From assembly GCF_021530565.1 (NCBI RefSeq), contig NZ_JAKGBI010000001.1, positions 62,001 to 126,000 on the forward strand: 64,000 bases of DNA. Reading direction: 5' to 3'. Positions 63,970 to 64,000 of this stretch are shown here, in pieces. The notes beneath the pieces were generated by a model. The model was not told the DNA's origin. It saw only the letters and a program-made list of their open reading frames with translations, and ran no database searches. Position 1 is the first letter of the stretch. The number at the start of each line of letters is the position of its first letter. This DNA comes from Pseudoalteromonas sp. SMS1 (GTDB lineage Bacteria > Pseudomonadota > Gammaproteobacteria > Enterobacterales > Alteromonadaceae). Both the position numbers and the translations under genes were made by a program.

Positions 63970-64000
63970 ATGTTAAGAGTAAAGATATATCACCATACCT
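63970..64000 (+). CDS. Next early phage gene, first ten codons only
   Basis: ATG at 63970, 7 nt after AAGGA, reading MLRVKIYHHT to the edge. It follows MuB by 47 bp, so it continues the early operon. A short hairpin (GAGCC ... GGCTC, about 63929-63950) lies in the gap. Identity cannot be given. Confidence 0.5.
   Translation, partial: MLRVKIYHHT

Larger units (their letters stand above)
28600..64000. mobile_element. Transposable (Mu/B3-like) siphovirus-type prophage, one end beyond the window
   Basis: The region contains a MuA-type DDE transposase, a MuB-type ATPase, a Ner-like protein, a CI-type repressor, a Mu I-like protease, a major capsid protein, Mu gpG-like and gp36/gp37-like head-tail proteins, a G/GT frameshift pair, a tape measure, a J-like host specificity protein and a tail fibre. 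The left boundary must lie between the terminator at 28555 and the fibre stop at 28724; I could not fix a TG/CA terminus or the target duplication. The other end is to the right of the window. Late genes are on the minus strand and early genes on the plus strand. Terminase, portal and lysis genes are not seen. Confidence 0.85.

Noticed and set aside
1..64000. CRISPR arrays, tRNA, rRNA and riboswitches
   Set aside because: No regularly spaced repeats and no cloverleaf or rRNA sequence were recognised on reading both strands.

Overview
The window looks like part of the chromosome of a marine gammaproteobacterium. A Pseudoalteromonas-like member of the Alteromonadales is my best guess, inferred from overall protein character, moderate-to-low GC, and a mix of RND efflux, TgpA/DUF58/MoxR and small cassette-like genes. 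No rRNA or tRNA gene was recognised. All names come from reading motifs by eye; nothing was searched.

Chromosomal part, 1-28.6 kb. A partial periplasmic beta-propeller sensor (1-866, minus) is divergent from a tight plus-strand operon: MipA/OmpV outer-membrane protein, RND adaptor, RND pump, OmpR-type regulator and sensor kinase (1.3-8.2 kb). Then come a GNAT acetyltransferase, a family-4-like glycosyltransferase, a membrane protein and a stand-alone periplasmic binding protein. A minus-strand operon (18.6-13.1 kb) encodes a single-domain response regulator, MoxR ATPase, DUF58 protein, TgpA-like transglutaminase and an Na+/H+ antiporter, with a CofD-like protein beyond a terminator. A binding-protein-like gene and a dicarboxylate/amino-acid symporter follow. 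From 21.3 to 28.6 kb lies a gene-poor accessory zone: orphan small genes, two convincing integron attC sites with cassette ORFs and no integrase (24.4-25.8 kb), a possible Mor fragment, a stray copy of a phage promoter-like element (26.03 kb), and a LysR/YdhR pair.

Transposable (Mu/B3/D3112-like) prophage, about 28.6 kb to beyond the right edge. Tail and head genes run on the minus strand from the protease/scaffold (50.7 kb) down to a tail fibre (28.7 kb), including a lambda-style G/GT frameshift pair. The early operon runs on the plus strand from 59.3 kb: Ner-like regulator, two accessory proteins, MuA-type DDE transposase, MuB-type ATPase. The order is siphovirus-like. Terminase, portal and lysis genes are not in the window.

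The prophage carries three blocks of cargo. (1) A two-gene HEPN operon (39.9-42.1 kb) lies in antisense orientation inside the tail region. (2) A GIY-YIG-like protein, a small membrane-anchored protein and a complete Gabija pair (GajA OLD-type ATPase/TOPRIM nuclease, GajB UvrD-like helicase) occupy 50.8-55.4 kb. (3) Downstream of the phage repressor, in the same minus-strand operon, are a secreted protein and an 896-residue propeller / Y_Y_Y / transmembrane / HATPase sensor that lacks a phosphoacceptor histidine. The third block, a cell-surface-type sensor wired to a lysogeny repressor, is the strongest candidate here for an undescribed system. Two near-identical 26-bp elements at the same distance upstream of the two late blocks look like the late promoters. 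One of them sits where the HEPN cargo interrupts the late region.
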